A stretch of DNA of 64,000 nucleotides from Grifola frondosa (lineage: Eukaryota; Basidiomycota; Agaricomycetes; Polyporales; Grifolaceae): assembly GCA_001683735.1 (NCBI GenBank), contig LUGG01000019.1, positions 868,001 through 932,000 of the forward strand, written 5' to 3'. Each line of letters opens with the position of its first letter. Positions within the stretch are counted from its first letter, which is position 1. Under the pieces are notes generated by a model that searched no databases, was not told the origin of the DNA, and saw only the letters and a program-made list of their open reading frames with translations. The translations under genes and the position numbers were made by a program. Below, in pieces: positions 1 to 15,615 of the stretch.

Positions 1-156
1 AAATGTCTGGCCACACTAAAGATGAGTCGCTAAGTACTGACGAGACCACTGGAAGCATCTGCCCTTTTGTATGACAATCCTCAGCAGACCCTCGATGCGA
101 CTTGGCAGGTTTGAGCTTGATGGACCACGCATCCGATGTGAGGTAAGATGGTAAAA

Positions 157-690
157 TTAAGTTCGCATCCCTGCATCATGTCGATGTGCTCTAGCGGGGA
201 TGCACCGGTAATGTGACGAACTTCTAACGTCTCTCGAAGTGGCGTGCACGATTGATCCCTTGATACGAACTTGCGTTATGTTTCCGAATGGTATAGCTTG
301 CGATATATTTGTTATCATGTGCATGAGGCAGATTGCTGAAAGGTCAGATGGTTCAAAAGGCGCACTCATATTGACACAGACCTTCATAATTTCGCCCTTC
401 TGCGCGAATTGCCGGATTAAATGCCGAAGTAGCCTAGGATTGGGGGAATTCATCAACTCCTGCAAGCGCAGCTTCAAGGGTGGTGTGGAAGATTGCTTGA
501 TAAACTATAGTCTTCGAGCCAAGACGCTTGATTAGCCAATTGGGTGAATGTGTCAATGTCTGCAGCTAGTGAATGTGAGCGACCAGCCAGACATGGAAAG
601 TCCTCGTCGAATATGATTCTGCCGCGATGAATACTTACATCCTTTACGCGAGCGTCTGATATGCTGCTGGGTCAGATGAGATTCAATGCA
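157..690 (-). other. Uncertain coding remnant, minus strand
   Basis: Two open segments on the minus strand lie in adjacent frames, about 683-474 and 477-157. The first ends in a stop just where the second opens. The second reads as a plausible soluble protein segment with a Leu/Arg-rich start. I do not recognise a family. A single-base gap near 475 would join the two segments, so this may be the 3' part of a broken or mis-sequenced gene. No clear start, splice sites or upstream exons can be defined between 690 and 1389. Confidence 0.25.
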
Positions 691-1389
691 GTCCGTCGTA
701 TGTCATATTTGCGTCCGCACGATGTTGATTATATTTCCATCGCCATGATGAATCGTAGTGTTAAAGGGGCCGCCTATGTCTTTTATACCTCTGCTGAATA
801 CACCCCCTGGAGTTGTCAATGTTGGCGACTCCATCGTCTGTTCCCGAACATGAGGATGGTGCGAGGTGCATGGACGCCTATCAAGGCGTCAGAAGGGCTT
901 GGAACGGAGCGCTGAGTGTGTGTATCTGTAACTTCCTAATTTGAAAATCCACTCCTTAATATTTCCAGCTGAATCATTTGAAGTGTTCTAATCAGCACGC
1001 GCCTCTCGAACCAGCGTACGAACGGCAGCTTCTGGAGGTGTTTGCTGAGGAGTTCTTGATGTTTTGGAGAGTTGAAGGCTAAAGTTTTCAATGCGATAAA
1101 AGCAAGATGTCATGAATATCCAGAGAGTAAGGACATGTTTTCGGGGTGGGGAAGGCTCAGAGCATTATACCTTCCTCTTTGGGGCAAATATTTAAGCGCT
1201 CGATAGTGGAAACTGGCAAGCGCTGGCAAGCGTCTGAAGGGCACACTTCAAACCTCTCATCTCTGCTCATCTCTGTCAAAGTCCTCAAGGCTGCAATTTC
1301 GAAACATTCGTGCGCTTGCTACCGGTCTTGCTAGCGTCTGATTAGTCAACACGCTTATCGAAAGACCAGCACCCCAAACACGCCCTGTC
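691..1389. other. Intergenic / promoter region of EFL1
   Basis: I see no supported gene here. Short open frames on both strands are of low quality. The last few hundred bases are the likely promoter and 5' leader of the downstream GTPase gene. Confidence 0.4.
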
Positions 1390-4300
1390 ATGTCGACTCC
1401 GCAAGCCGTGGATGTGCGGAATGTGACTACGATTGGTCACGTAGACCATGGCAAGACCACAATGATGGATGCACTTTTGGCCGCTAACAACATCATATCT
1501 TCCCGTATGGCTGGAAAGTTACGATACCTTGATAGCAGGGAAGATGAACAGCAGAGGGGAATCACCATGGAGAGTAGTGCTGTCTCCCTTAGGTTTACGG
1601 TGATGGAGAGAACGAAGAATGGAGGTGCGTATCTGCATCGATTCGCAGTCGAAATTATGTGATAGATTGAAGCAGAAAGTTCGCCAAAAACATACGTGGT
1701 GAACATGATTGACACTCCCGGTCATGTCGATTTTTCCAGCGAGGTGTCCACTGCCTCCCGATTGTGTGACGGCGCACTTGTTTTGGTCGACGTAGTAGAA
1801 GGTGTATGCACACAGGTGTGTATGGCATCATAGACGGATAACCATATACTAATTTTTCTCCAGACTATTACTGTCTTGAGACAGGCCTGGCAAAATCGCC
1901 TGCGACCCATTCTAGTCATCAATAAATTTGACCGCCTCATCACTGAGCTGAAATTGGCTCCCGGAGAGGCTTACCACCATCTTGCGCAATTAATTGAACA
2001 GGTGAATGCCGTTATGGGGAGTTTCTTCGCTAGTGAACGGATGGAAGATGATCTTCGCTGGCGGGAAGGACGAGAACGACGTTTAGCTGAAAAGAAAGAA
2101 TCCATGGCGGCCGAGGTTGACGCTACCGTGAATGATACCGACGAGTTCCAAGAAAAAGACGATGAGGATATCTACTTCGCTCCCGAACGCGGGAATGTCG
2201 TCTTCGCGTCTGCCATCGATGGATGGGGATTTCGCATCGGGAAGTTTGCCCATCTATTTGCCGTCAAGTTGGGAATCAAGGAAGCCAATCTACGCACGGT
2301 GCTGTGGGGTGATTTCTATCTTGATCCCAAAACGAAGCGAGTCATTAGTTACAAGCACCTCCGCGGGCGGGTGTTGAGGCCATTGTTTGTGCAATTTGTG
2401 CTGGAAAACATATGGGCAGTTTATGATGCTGTAGTTATAAACCCGTATGTGCTAATATATCTGTTATCAATTATCTCTAATTCAAAATCTGGTGCGCTGC
2501 TTCAGGAATCCTGAGAAAACTTCGAAAATCGTAACGGCGCTTGGGTTGAAAATTCCACCACGCGACATGAAATCAAAAGACACTCGACAACTTCTTGCCC
2601 TGATTTTCTCTCAATGGCTCCCACTTTCGACTTGCGTGATTCAAGCGGTAGTGGATATCGTCCCGTCTCCTTCCGCCGCTCAGCGTATTCGGATTCCCAA
2701 GATGTTATATCCCGATCTCTACGAAGCAACGATCGAGCCAAAGAACAAGCTGGAAAAATCCCTTTACGCCTGTGATGCGAGTCCGGATTCGCCAGTGGTT
2801 GCATTCGTCAGCAAAATGTTCGCCGTTCCTGACAAGGAATTGCCAAGCAACAAGAAGAAACCTCTGACTGCTGAAGAGATGAGGAAAAGAGCGAGGGAGG
2901 CTAGAAATGTCGTATCAGCGGCCGACAGTACCCCAGAAGAGCCCGGTTTAACGTCTCTGAAGGACGCGTTGGAGAAAGTCAAGGTCAAGGATGAACCCGA
3001 TGCCCAGGAGGAAGGCGGCGAAACACTCCTCGGGTTCGCACGGATATATTCTGGCACTCTCCAAGTTGGAACTTCCATATGTTGTGTCCTGCCAAAGTAC
3101 AACCATTCATTAGGTCCCAGCCATCCACGCAATGCGTCACATATAGTAACAGCTCAAGTCGAGGCTTTGTATACCATGATGGGCCGAGAGCTTGTCCCTG
3201 TGGATTGCGTCGCCGCAGGCAACGTCTTCGCTATCAAGGGTTTAGAAGGAAAGGTATGGCGAAGCGCCACTTTGTGCGCACCTTCGCAACTTGGAGTTAG
3301 CGGTACTCTCGACCAATCGCCGTCTCAAGACTATATCTTAAATCTGGGCGGAGTCCTCCGCGCGGTGTGTTATCTTTTCGACGGACCGCGTTGAATTATT
3401 GACTGATTTTTTTTCAGGCAGCACCAATTGTACGAGTCGCGCTCGAACCAGAAATGCCAGCAGACACGCCCAAGCTTGTTCGTGGTCTGAAACTGCTTAG
3501 TCAGTCAGACCCGTGCGTGGAAACGTTCCAACAACAAACTGGAGAGCACGTCATTCTCACTGCTGGAGAATTGCACCTCGAGGTATGTCGTGGACTCAGT
3601 GTTCGTCCCGCGCCATATTCACTGATCGTCCAGCGCTGCCTAAAAGACCTTCGCGAGAGATTTGCTAAGATCGAGATTCATGCATCGAAGCCCATTGTTC
3701 CTTTTAGAGAGACTGCAGTGAAAGGACAAGGCAAGTGTCTCACACCCTCTACATTCGCAAATTGCTCACGTCAATATGATAGATATGGCTCCTCCAAAAA
3801 CGCCAAATGCCAAACGTGGAACGATCAATGGCGCCATCACCAATAATTTGGCCAAATTCACAATTCGAGCAGCTCCGTTGCCGAGAGTCATCTTTGAGTT
3901 CCTGCAGGACAACCTTGCCATTTTACGCAGAATGCAGCAAGAGCGAAAGACGGGAGAAGATTTTTCGACTGTAGCTGATGAACATAGTGCTATGGAGGAT
4001 GAGACATTCGACGTTTCCGGAGAGTTTATCAAGAAGCCCAGTATCAAGGCAGAAGACTTTTGGATAGCTCTTCAAGATAGATGCCAAACTGTCGGAGGAG
4101 AGTGGGCGGATGTAGTAAATAACATCTGGGCGTTTGGTCCTCAGAGAGCGGGCGGATGTATTTTGATCGACGCTCGGTCGGACATCGTCCCAAATTCGTG
4201 AGTGTTATCTTAATTGTATTAGTGTCATCCTCACAATGTATCGGAAGCTTAAAGCAACGTCTTGAGCGTGGCAAAAATGATGACTTGGACGGAGACAAGG

Positions 4301-5165
4301 ATCCGCTTTCCCGAGACTTCGACGGTTATCTAGAAACCGGCTTTCAACTTGCAACCTACCAAGGCCCCATGTGTGCAGAGCCAGTTGAGGGTTAGCATAT
4401 TTTGTAGAGTGTGTAATGCTCGATCATGATAGTCTTGAACAGGAGCATTGTGAGTGTTCCGCTTTCTATCTTCTCGCGCAACTTATTGAACCATCTGGTA
4501 GTAAATAATCGAATGCCGCAAGTAACGGGATCGTTCATCTCTGCCGTGAGAGATGCATGCCGGAACGGCTTGCTTGATTGGTCACCGAGGTTGATGTTGG
4601 CAATGTACACTTGCGACATACAAGCTTCCAGTGCGTTCTAGACGGTTGACTGTGGGCATGATAATCTGACATAATTCTCCAGCCGATGTTCTCGGTAAAG
4701 TCTATGGCGTTGTGGCGAAGAGACGCGGCAGAATAGTGGCGGAGGAAATGAAGGAGGGAACGGAATTTTTCACCGTTTCAGCCAAGCTCCCTGTGGTGGA
4801 GAGTTTCGGATTTGCAGATGGTAAGAGATAGGCGCTTAGGATTGATGTCGTCTGACGGTTCGTCGTTCAGATATCCGGAAACGCACATCTGGAGCAGCCA
4901 GCCCTCAGCTTATTTTCAGCGGGTCCGTGACATCTCGGCTTAAGCTGTCAGAGTCGTGCTGACATATTTTCACAGCTACGAGTTGCTTGATCAGGATCCT
5001 TTCTGGGTACCAACTACGGAAGAAGAACTCGAAGACCTCGGAGAAAAGGCTGACAGATCAAACGTGGCTAAAGGATATATGGATGCAGTCCGAGAACGGA
5101 AGGGCATGTTCGTGGACCGGAAAATTGTGGAGTTTGCAGAAAAGCAGAGAACACTCAAACGGTGA
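1390..5165 (+). CDS. RIA1: EFL1/Ria1 elongation-factor-like GTPase
   Basis: This is a cytoplasmic GTPase related to EF-2. In the family (yeast Ria1/Efl1, human EFL1) it acts with Sdo1/SBDS to release Tif6/eIF6 from pre-60S ribosomes. The start is the ATG at 1390. The G1 motif GHVDHGKT follows within 25 residues, then G3 (IDTPGHVDF) after the first intron and G4 (NKFD) near 1921. A long charged insertion at about 2030-2200 and another at about 2830-3010 are typical of EFL1 and absent from EF-2. Domain II/III sequence reads [15 protein letters not shown] and [15 protein letters not shown] near 3470-3580. The C-terminal EF-G domain IV/V segment ends in a basic tail with the stop at 5165. About ten short introns interrupt it, all with plausible GT-AG ends, and the reading frame is intact across exons. 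Distinguishing it from EF-2 itself is safe because of the insertions and the missing diphthamide loop context. Confidence 0.93.
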
Positions 5166-5514
5166 TGCACTTTCGGCACGGTAGATATCATGATCCTGAT
5201 CGTTGTCAGTACATAGCATCACGTCAACAGCGATCTGTCCATCTTTCAGTTACCCTTCTCAGTTCATTATACATTCAACAACAGCATTTTGTCTGAAGCA
5301 GAGACCTCGGTGGTCGTCGATTAAGTAGTTGAAGTTTGAGATTGACTTTGTTCAAGTGGTTTTGTTCATTTTAGATTTTAGGCTTATCTTAAACATAAGC
5401 AGATATTCCATCATTAATTACGTAATCAGCTCGAGGTTTCGCACCGGCGGATAGTACTTACTCTAGGCTTCTAACACTCCCCTTCACCATTTACGCCGAC
5501 GTTCGTATGTGACG
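5166..5514. other. Intergenic region RIA1-RasGEF
   Basis: About 350 bp with no open frame of note. It is AT-rich in the middle (near 5340-5430) and should hold the RIA1 3' end and the RasGEF promoter. Confidence 0.4.
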
Positions 5515-8500
5515 ATGGTGACCGCCATGTACGGCGCACAACAACCTATGCCTTCAATGAGCTATGCTCTTGAGCAGAACGGCCAATCAGCAAACGACGA
5601 GCAGTACATCTCTACCTTCTTCTGTCGAGCTCTATATGACTACGAGACGACGGATGCCTCATCTCTCTCCTTCCGGAAGGACGACGTGATAGAAGTGCTT
5701 ACACGTCTCGAGTCAGGATGGTGGGATGGCCTACTTGGTGAAGAGCGTGGGTGGTTTCCTTCAAACTATGTGGAGGTCATTTCAGACCATGAGGCGGAGG
5801 CTGCACTCAACAACTCTGAATTCTCCATACCCCAGTCTTCGCTTGCCGACGATGATCCTGTGGTGGATATGGTTCACAGCATGTCACAAGCGTTGTCTCA
5901 GTCCGATCGCGATGGTGATTGGTTGAACGGCGACGAGGAGTACTCTTTGAAACCCCCCGTCGGGTCGCTTGACTATGCGAACGGACACAATGGCCATCCT
6001 GCTCCCACTCAGCACAGTGATTTCTGGGTCCCACGGGTATCTGAGGACGGTCGAGTGCGTATGTACATTCTCTTACATGTCCGTACGTTGACACTGTTTC
6101 CATCCAGATATTTTACGTCAACACACAAACTGGGCAGCATTCGAGGGATTTGCCTCAGGAAGTGGTGGATTATTCAGATGGCGACATGGCGGGTTTGACT
6201 CCTCAGTCGTCCTCCCGTGCAGGCCCGAGCGCTGGGCTAGGTCTCGCGGCGGTGAACGGGGCGATGGGGGCGACGACGGCGACCATGCAAGACGGCGCAG
6301 GATTTGGGATTCCCAGGCGATCACGTACACCGGAACCGTGGGTCAAGCGACTCGCAGACGATGGGATGTCATACTACTATGTGAACAAGGTGGACGGCCA
6401 GGTATCGTGGACGTTGCCGGAACCAAATACATCTGCCGCATATTCTGACGATCACTCATCCCGAGATAATTCGACGACTGGATCGCCTTCCATCTCGACG
6501 CTGTCGACTTCGTCAACACAGCAGTGTCAACGGCAGACTTCGCTCAGGATCGTCGGTCTGCGGAGGAGAGAGCGGGGCGACAGCGCTGTGGATCGATTGA
6601 GCATTCACTCTGAAGACTCGGAAGTTTTCCCTCTTCGACGAGACCGCTCGGAGTCCTCGGCGAGCGTCAAGAAAACAGCCGTCAATGTCTTTGACGGACG
6701 TATGGGACACCCTCCCCAACAACGCGCTGTCGCTATGGAGCTTACAGCGGCCGAGGAGTCCGCCAGGGCACTACAAGAAGCATTGTCACCTCCTGCCCCC
6801 GAATCCGCAGTAGAGCTCTCGAACCAGGTCCGAGAAGCCATCACTGCCGTCGTGCAATACCTCAAGCCAACGACATCGCCGCGACGACCTGTGCAGTACA
6901 AGGAGGTCGACGCGCTCGTATTGCGGGTGGTATCCGCAGTGCGGAATCTCCTGTACGTGACTGCGACGCCCAGCGGACACATCCCTAGCCATCTATACGC
7001 GCGTGACGTGCGGGAGGTCAGGGCTTCTGGCACGGGGCAGACATTGCAGTCACATCTGAAAGCAGCTCAGCGAAAAGTAGCGGGGACGTTATCAAAATTG
7101 GTCTTATCGGCGCTAGCGATGCAGTACGACCCCGGATTATCGGGAACAGATAAGCCGAATCGGATGGAGAGCGATGTGGCTGAACTCGAGCGCGCTGTCG
7201 TGGCTTTCGTAACAGAAGTGCAATTTTTCCAGGAGCAGAATCCGCTAGGCAAAAGGAATCGTATGAAACGTCTATATGGTGTTTTCTCGACAGCGAACAT
7301 TGGTCTAGGTCTACCTGGAGCTGGTGCTGCCGGCGACTGGAAGGGGTTCGGGTATTCTGCTCTCGACGAGGATACCGAGGCTCCACAGCGAGTCCTGGAC
7401 GCTGGCGTTCTTTCAGAGTTGAAGACTGCCGCGAAGTCGCTGGACAACAAACTTGCTGTGTTGCTGATAGGCGTGGATTCGTGGGAGCATATACCAGGTG
7501 TGTTTGTCATCACGACCGTAGTTATCTAGCTAATGACACATGCCGGAAAGAACGCTTCTTTTCCGATAGCCCGAGTGTCTTGGGATATCTGTCTTGGGTA
7601 CTCCATTTCATTGGCGGCATCAATGTTGCACGACATGTCGATATCGACGGTATTCGCCCTGATACCCGACTGCCGTCAACTTCTCCACAGTACATGCAAA
7701 CCGTAGAGAAAGCTCGAGAACTTTTACGCAAATTGGAGGTTTGTATAGAGTCTCTCTATGAGGACGGAGCCTCGCTCTTCTTGAGGTGCAGGCTTTAGGT
7801 ACTCGGACGGTAACGACTTCCTTACGATGAGGGAACAGTCAGGACAACTCAGCGACGCCTTCACGTTAACGGAATCCATCAAGAGGTATCTCACCGCGGT
7901 AGTCGGGACGATGGAGGATCTGCTCGCTGTTGGCTTTGATCAAGCCAACATCGGGCAGGGAGATTATCGCAACTCTTTGGAATGGCGAAGATCGCGCATC
8001 AACGTCTTCGACAGTTCTATTTCCACGTTAACATCTCATATGCCGGACATATCCAACGCGGATGATGAATATGTTGACATGGAGCTTGCATTAGGGAGAC
8101 CCGGGAGAATGCTTCCCTCCCTGGATTCTGCGAATTCTTCGATGACGCCGTACCAGAGCAGTTCGCTGCCTTCTCAAATGTCGTCGGACCTATCTCGTTC
8201 GGATAGCTTCGACGAACCTATAACCCCAACATACGATGCTTCTGGAAATGACACACAGCTTCCATCAACTTCGCCGGACGTTAATGGATCGGATCTAGTT
8301 GACGATGATGCGAGCCAGATGTTCCTTGAGGAAGCAGAGGAAGAAGGTGTGTTTCACAACCGTTCTTCATTTGTTAGCTGACTTGACTGATTTGATCTAC
8401 CGACACCTAATTAGCTGCAGCTTCGAGCAAGTCTCCGCCTCGAACAGCAGCTGCTGAGAAATTGCTGAAGTTGCTTGGGCCTGATGCCCCTCAGCATTAT

Positions 8501-10169
8501 ATTCACCAACTGAATGCAGATTCGAAGCCGTGGTATTTGCGACCAAGTTATGATCAGTCTGAAATTTTGATCGATCCTGATGGTGGTGTGAGAGCGGGTA
8601 CTCCTACGGCTCTGGTCGAGCGGTTGACTGCACATGAACAGGGTGGTAAGGAAGCTTCGCATTGTGCCCATTTATTTGAACTTCACCGCTAATTGAACGA
8701 CAGATCCAACATTTATCAAGAACTTCTTGATGACATTCAAGTCATTCATGACCGTTGACGAGCTTTTCGAACTACTCGTCAATCGCTTTTGGATTCAAGC
8801 ACCTTCTAATCTCTCTCTAACTGAACTTGACGAGTGGACCAAGTTGAAGCAACATGTCATCCGTGCACGGTGCGTTCATGTCTGTTATTACCAGGAGTTG
8901 TCTCTGAAGGTTGCGCAGGGTCCTAAATACGTTTAAGACTATGGTGACCGATGACGACATCCTCGAAAAAGAAGATCTGTATATCCTTGCGCGCATGAAG
9001 GAGTTCGCTTCCAATGAGGAAGTTGTGAACTTTGCCGCGGCGAAACAGTTGCTCATCTTGATCGAGCGTGCAGTATGTGTTGTCTGTTCGATGCCTGGTT
9101 GTCTCATACTCATTGCAACGTTGCAGCAAAGGGGAGGTGATGCGCCAATCAAGACGACGAATACCGTCCCACTTGCCCCTCCCGCGCCCATCTTGCCAAA
9201 GAGAAATACAAAATTGAGGTTGCTCGATATTGACCCTATTGAACTGTCAAGACAGTTGACTCTCATGGAGGCTGCTCTCTACAAGAAGATCCGCCCCATG
9301 GAGTGTCTACAGCGGTCCAGAGAGACGAAACCTGGCAGGAATAGCGACAACATCACCTCTATCATCCAGCTGAGCAATAGGGTCAGTACAGTTGGTTTAC
9401 CACGATACCATGGATTGCATTAAATGTGTGACAGATCGCGAATTGGGTGGCGGAATCCGTTCTAGATAAGGAGGACTCGCGCAAACGCGCAACCATAGTG
9501 AAGCATTTCATCAACGTTGCTGATGTGAGTGCTTTTTCTCAAATTTCGTACGTGACTGATGAGTTGTGTGTTTATTAGCGGTGTCGCATCCTTCAGAACT
9601 TCTCCACCATGACCGCTGTGATTTCTGGCTTGAACACTCCTCCAATTCGTCGATTGAAGAGAACTTGGGAGCAAGTGAATGCCCGGCTCATGTCACAACT
9701 CAAGGTTTGTGAAACGACGATCGACACAAACAAAAATTTCAATAATTATCGGTCCACGTTGGCACGAATCACTCCACCTTGTGTGCCATTCATTGGTTTG
9801 TCCTCTTTGCTCTATAATTATGTTCGAGCAGCGGTTGATGTTATGGCATCCTTGAATGCAGGTGTGTATCTGACAACACTGACGTTCATCAACGATGGTG
9901 CGGAAGACAACCTCGCTGGAGATATGATCAATTTCCGGAAGCGCCAGAAAGCTGCGGAAGTCATCCAAGACATCAAGCGCTGGCAAGCCAAGCCGTACAA
10001 CTTCCAGCCTGTTGCTTCTGTGCTCACCTATCTGGAGGAGTCCTTTGGTCAATACAGCGACGGTGTTGATTATGGCGATCAATTCTGGAACCTCAGTCTG
10101 GAACGCGAACCCCGAGAACGCGAAGATGAAAAGATGGCTCGGTTGTTGCAGGAGAGTGGCTTTTTGTAG
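5515..10169 (+). CDS. CDC25: Cdc25-type Ras guanine nucleotide exchange factor with SH3 and WW domains
   Basis: This gene should activate Ras at the membrane upstream of cAMP/PKA and MAPK signalling, as fungal Cdc25/Ste6 proteins do. I chose the ATG at 5515; an in-frame ATG at 5527 is also possible. An SH3 domain lies at residues about 36-90 (ALYDYETT ... GWWDGLL ... GWFPSNYVEV). A first WW-like unit spans an intron near 6060-6150 (FWVPRV ... GRIFYVNTQTG). A second, complete WW unit lies at about 6337-6420 (PWVKRL ... YYYVNKVDGQVSWTLPEP). A Ser-rich linker follows. The Ras exchanger N-terminal motif is at about 8700-9080 and the catalytic RasGEF domain at about 9220-10100, with DIDPIELSRQLTLME, the NF(S)TMTAVISGL helical-hairpin segment and a C-terminal FG-YSDG tail. 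Introns are short and the reading frame is intact. It is a multidomain signalling gene, and the family call is firm. The orthologue-level name is inferred from domain order. Confidence 0.92.
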
Positions 10170-10852
10170 AGTGCCGGAGACTGTTGTTTCTCCGCCGCGA
10201 TTTGTTTTCCTTTTGCTTTCTCTGTAGTGTTATGCGTACTCATACTCACTTGACTTATACCATTCCATGCTGTACAAGTAGGTTTTACAGGTCGTGGACT
10301 AGGATCGTGCTGGATATCTGATCAAATGTGGTATATTATTCCTAGGCCTGCGTGCCCTTTGTCTACAGCAGCTATTCTTGACTTTACTCCTAAATACAGT
10401 ATCACTGATAAGATTCTTTTCAACTATGCATGCAAATCATAAAAGTATCTCATTAAACATTTCTGAAGATATGTTTTGCTACGATCTACCTTGATGTGAA
10501 AGCAACGTTCCTGCTTTATAGATGCACCAATGAAACCGATGCTCGGTGTTATGCCATAATAAATCCATAAAATGAGCGATATGTCTTTGGGAACATTGCT
10601 CGAGACTCTTTGATAATTGCCGCAGGCAGTGTCCAAGATCTCAGCTTCAATATTCAATACTGACGAAATCCATCAGAGGTTCAAACCACTGAACTGGCTG
10701 AACTTACATAAACAGCTCTAAGTCGATCATGATCAGAGAGATCACTGTACCGCCACTGTAACGTGGGAGCTCGCCATGTGCCTCTCAGGGAGAAACCACC
10801 ATCATCCTTGTGAATATCCTCTGTGACTTGCTAGCAAGCAGTGGCAGCACAC
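10170..10852. other. Intergenic region RasGEF-DAD1
   Basis: About 680 bp with AT-rich patches and no convincing coding sequence. A 77-codon open frame on the minus strand (10424-10657) has no recognisable features. The region should contain the RasGEF terminator and the DAD1 promoter. Confidence 0.4.
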
Positions 10853-11205
10853 ATGGAAGACGAGGGGTCGTTCTTTGAGCGGGAACGCGATCGTCTCACT
10901 GGAGAAATCACTAGCGTGAGTGTTTCATCACAGACGCATCTATCAAGTCGCGCTCAACGTCGTGTCTTTATTAGGGTTTCGAAGAGCTTTTGTCTTCGAG
11001 TAATAATCTGAATCGCAAGCTGGAGGAAGTCCTGGGAATGACCAGGGAATATGAAACAATAGCTGCTCTCTGGCGCAGTTTTCATGAGCTGATGCGTGGG
11101 CAGAAAGACGATGTTGACGACTCTAGGGGAGAGCCACAGGGACTACCAGGGACGGGCGGGCATATCATAACGATCAAACCAGGCAGCGCGGAGTCGGATG
11201 ATTAG
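10853..11205 (+). CDS. DAD1: DASH/Dam1 complex subunit Dad1
   Basis: This is a small kinetochore protein of the DASH complex, which couples kinetochores to spindle microtubules. Exon 1 is 10853-10915 and encodes an FFERERDRL start. The intron is 10916-10974. Exon 2 is 10975-11205. The product is 97 residues. The diagnostic Dad1 pattern is clear: FFERERDRL, then GFEELLSSSNNLNRKLEEV, then an aromatic segment ending in LWRSFHELM. The tail is acidic and low-complexity. The gene is too short to be called without splicing because the conserved N-terminus sits alone in exon 1. It converges on PKC1, leaving only about 155 bp between the stop codons. Confidence 0.92.
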
Positions 11206-11359
11206 CGCGGTTCACAATCACACTCCGAATAGACACTATTTGAAAGGCAATTGATATTGTGATTGTCATGAACACTACAGGTATCCAAGTACAAGTGACA
11301 GTGCAGAATGCAACGAAACAGGCAAAACGTAATAATTATCGTCAAGTAAGTCGTCCCCC

Positions 11360-15371
<4,012 letters not shown>

Positions 15372-15615
15372 GGCGGTCTATGAGAGTGTAATAGCCCCTT
15401 GGTGAGGGGAACACGGCGGTCGATGCAGACAAGCAAAGTAAAGAGAAGGGACTTGAGCGGAAGTGAATTGTCTGTGCTGAAGAGCGGTGCGAGTCGGAAG
15501 TGGCGATGAGACAAGCAGATGCACACAGAGATCACACCGCCCCTACTTTCTCCTTCCTTCGTACTCCTTTCTTTCTTTTTTGCACAGGTTTTCTTTTGTA
15601 AAAGCCGCCTCGTTA
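15372..15615. promoter_or_regulatory. Shared divergent promoter region (PKC1 / 15616 gene)
   Basis: These 244 bp separate two divergently transcribed genes. A pyrimidine-rich run at 15540-15600 on the plus strand resembles the CT-rich core promoters common in basidiomycetes. No specific transcription-factor site is claimed. Confidence 0.4.

Noticed and set aside
10670..10700. GGTTCAAACC word resembling a tRNA B box
   Set aside because: No A box, no acceptor stem pairing and no cloverleaf could be drawn around it.
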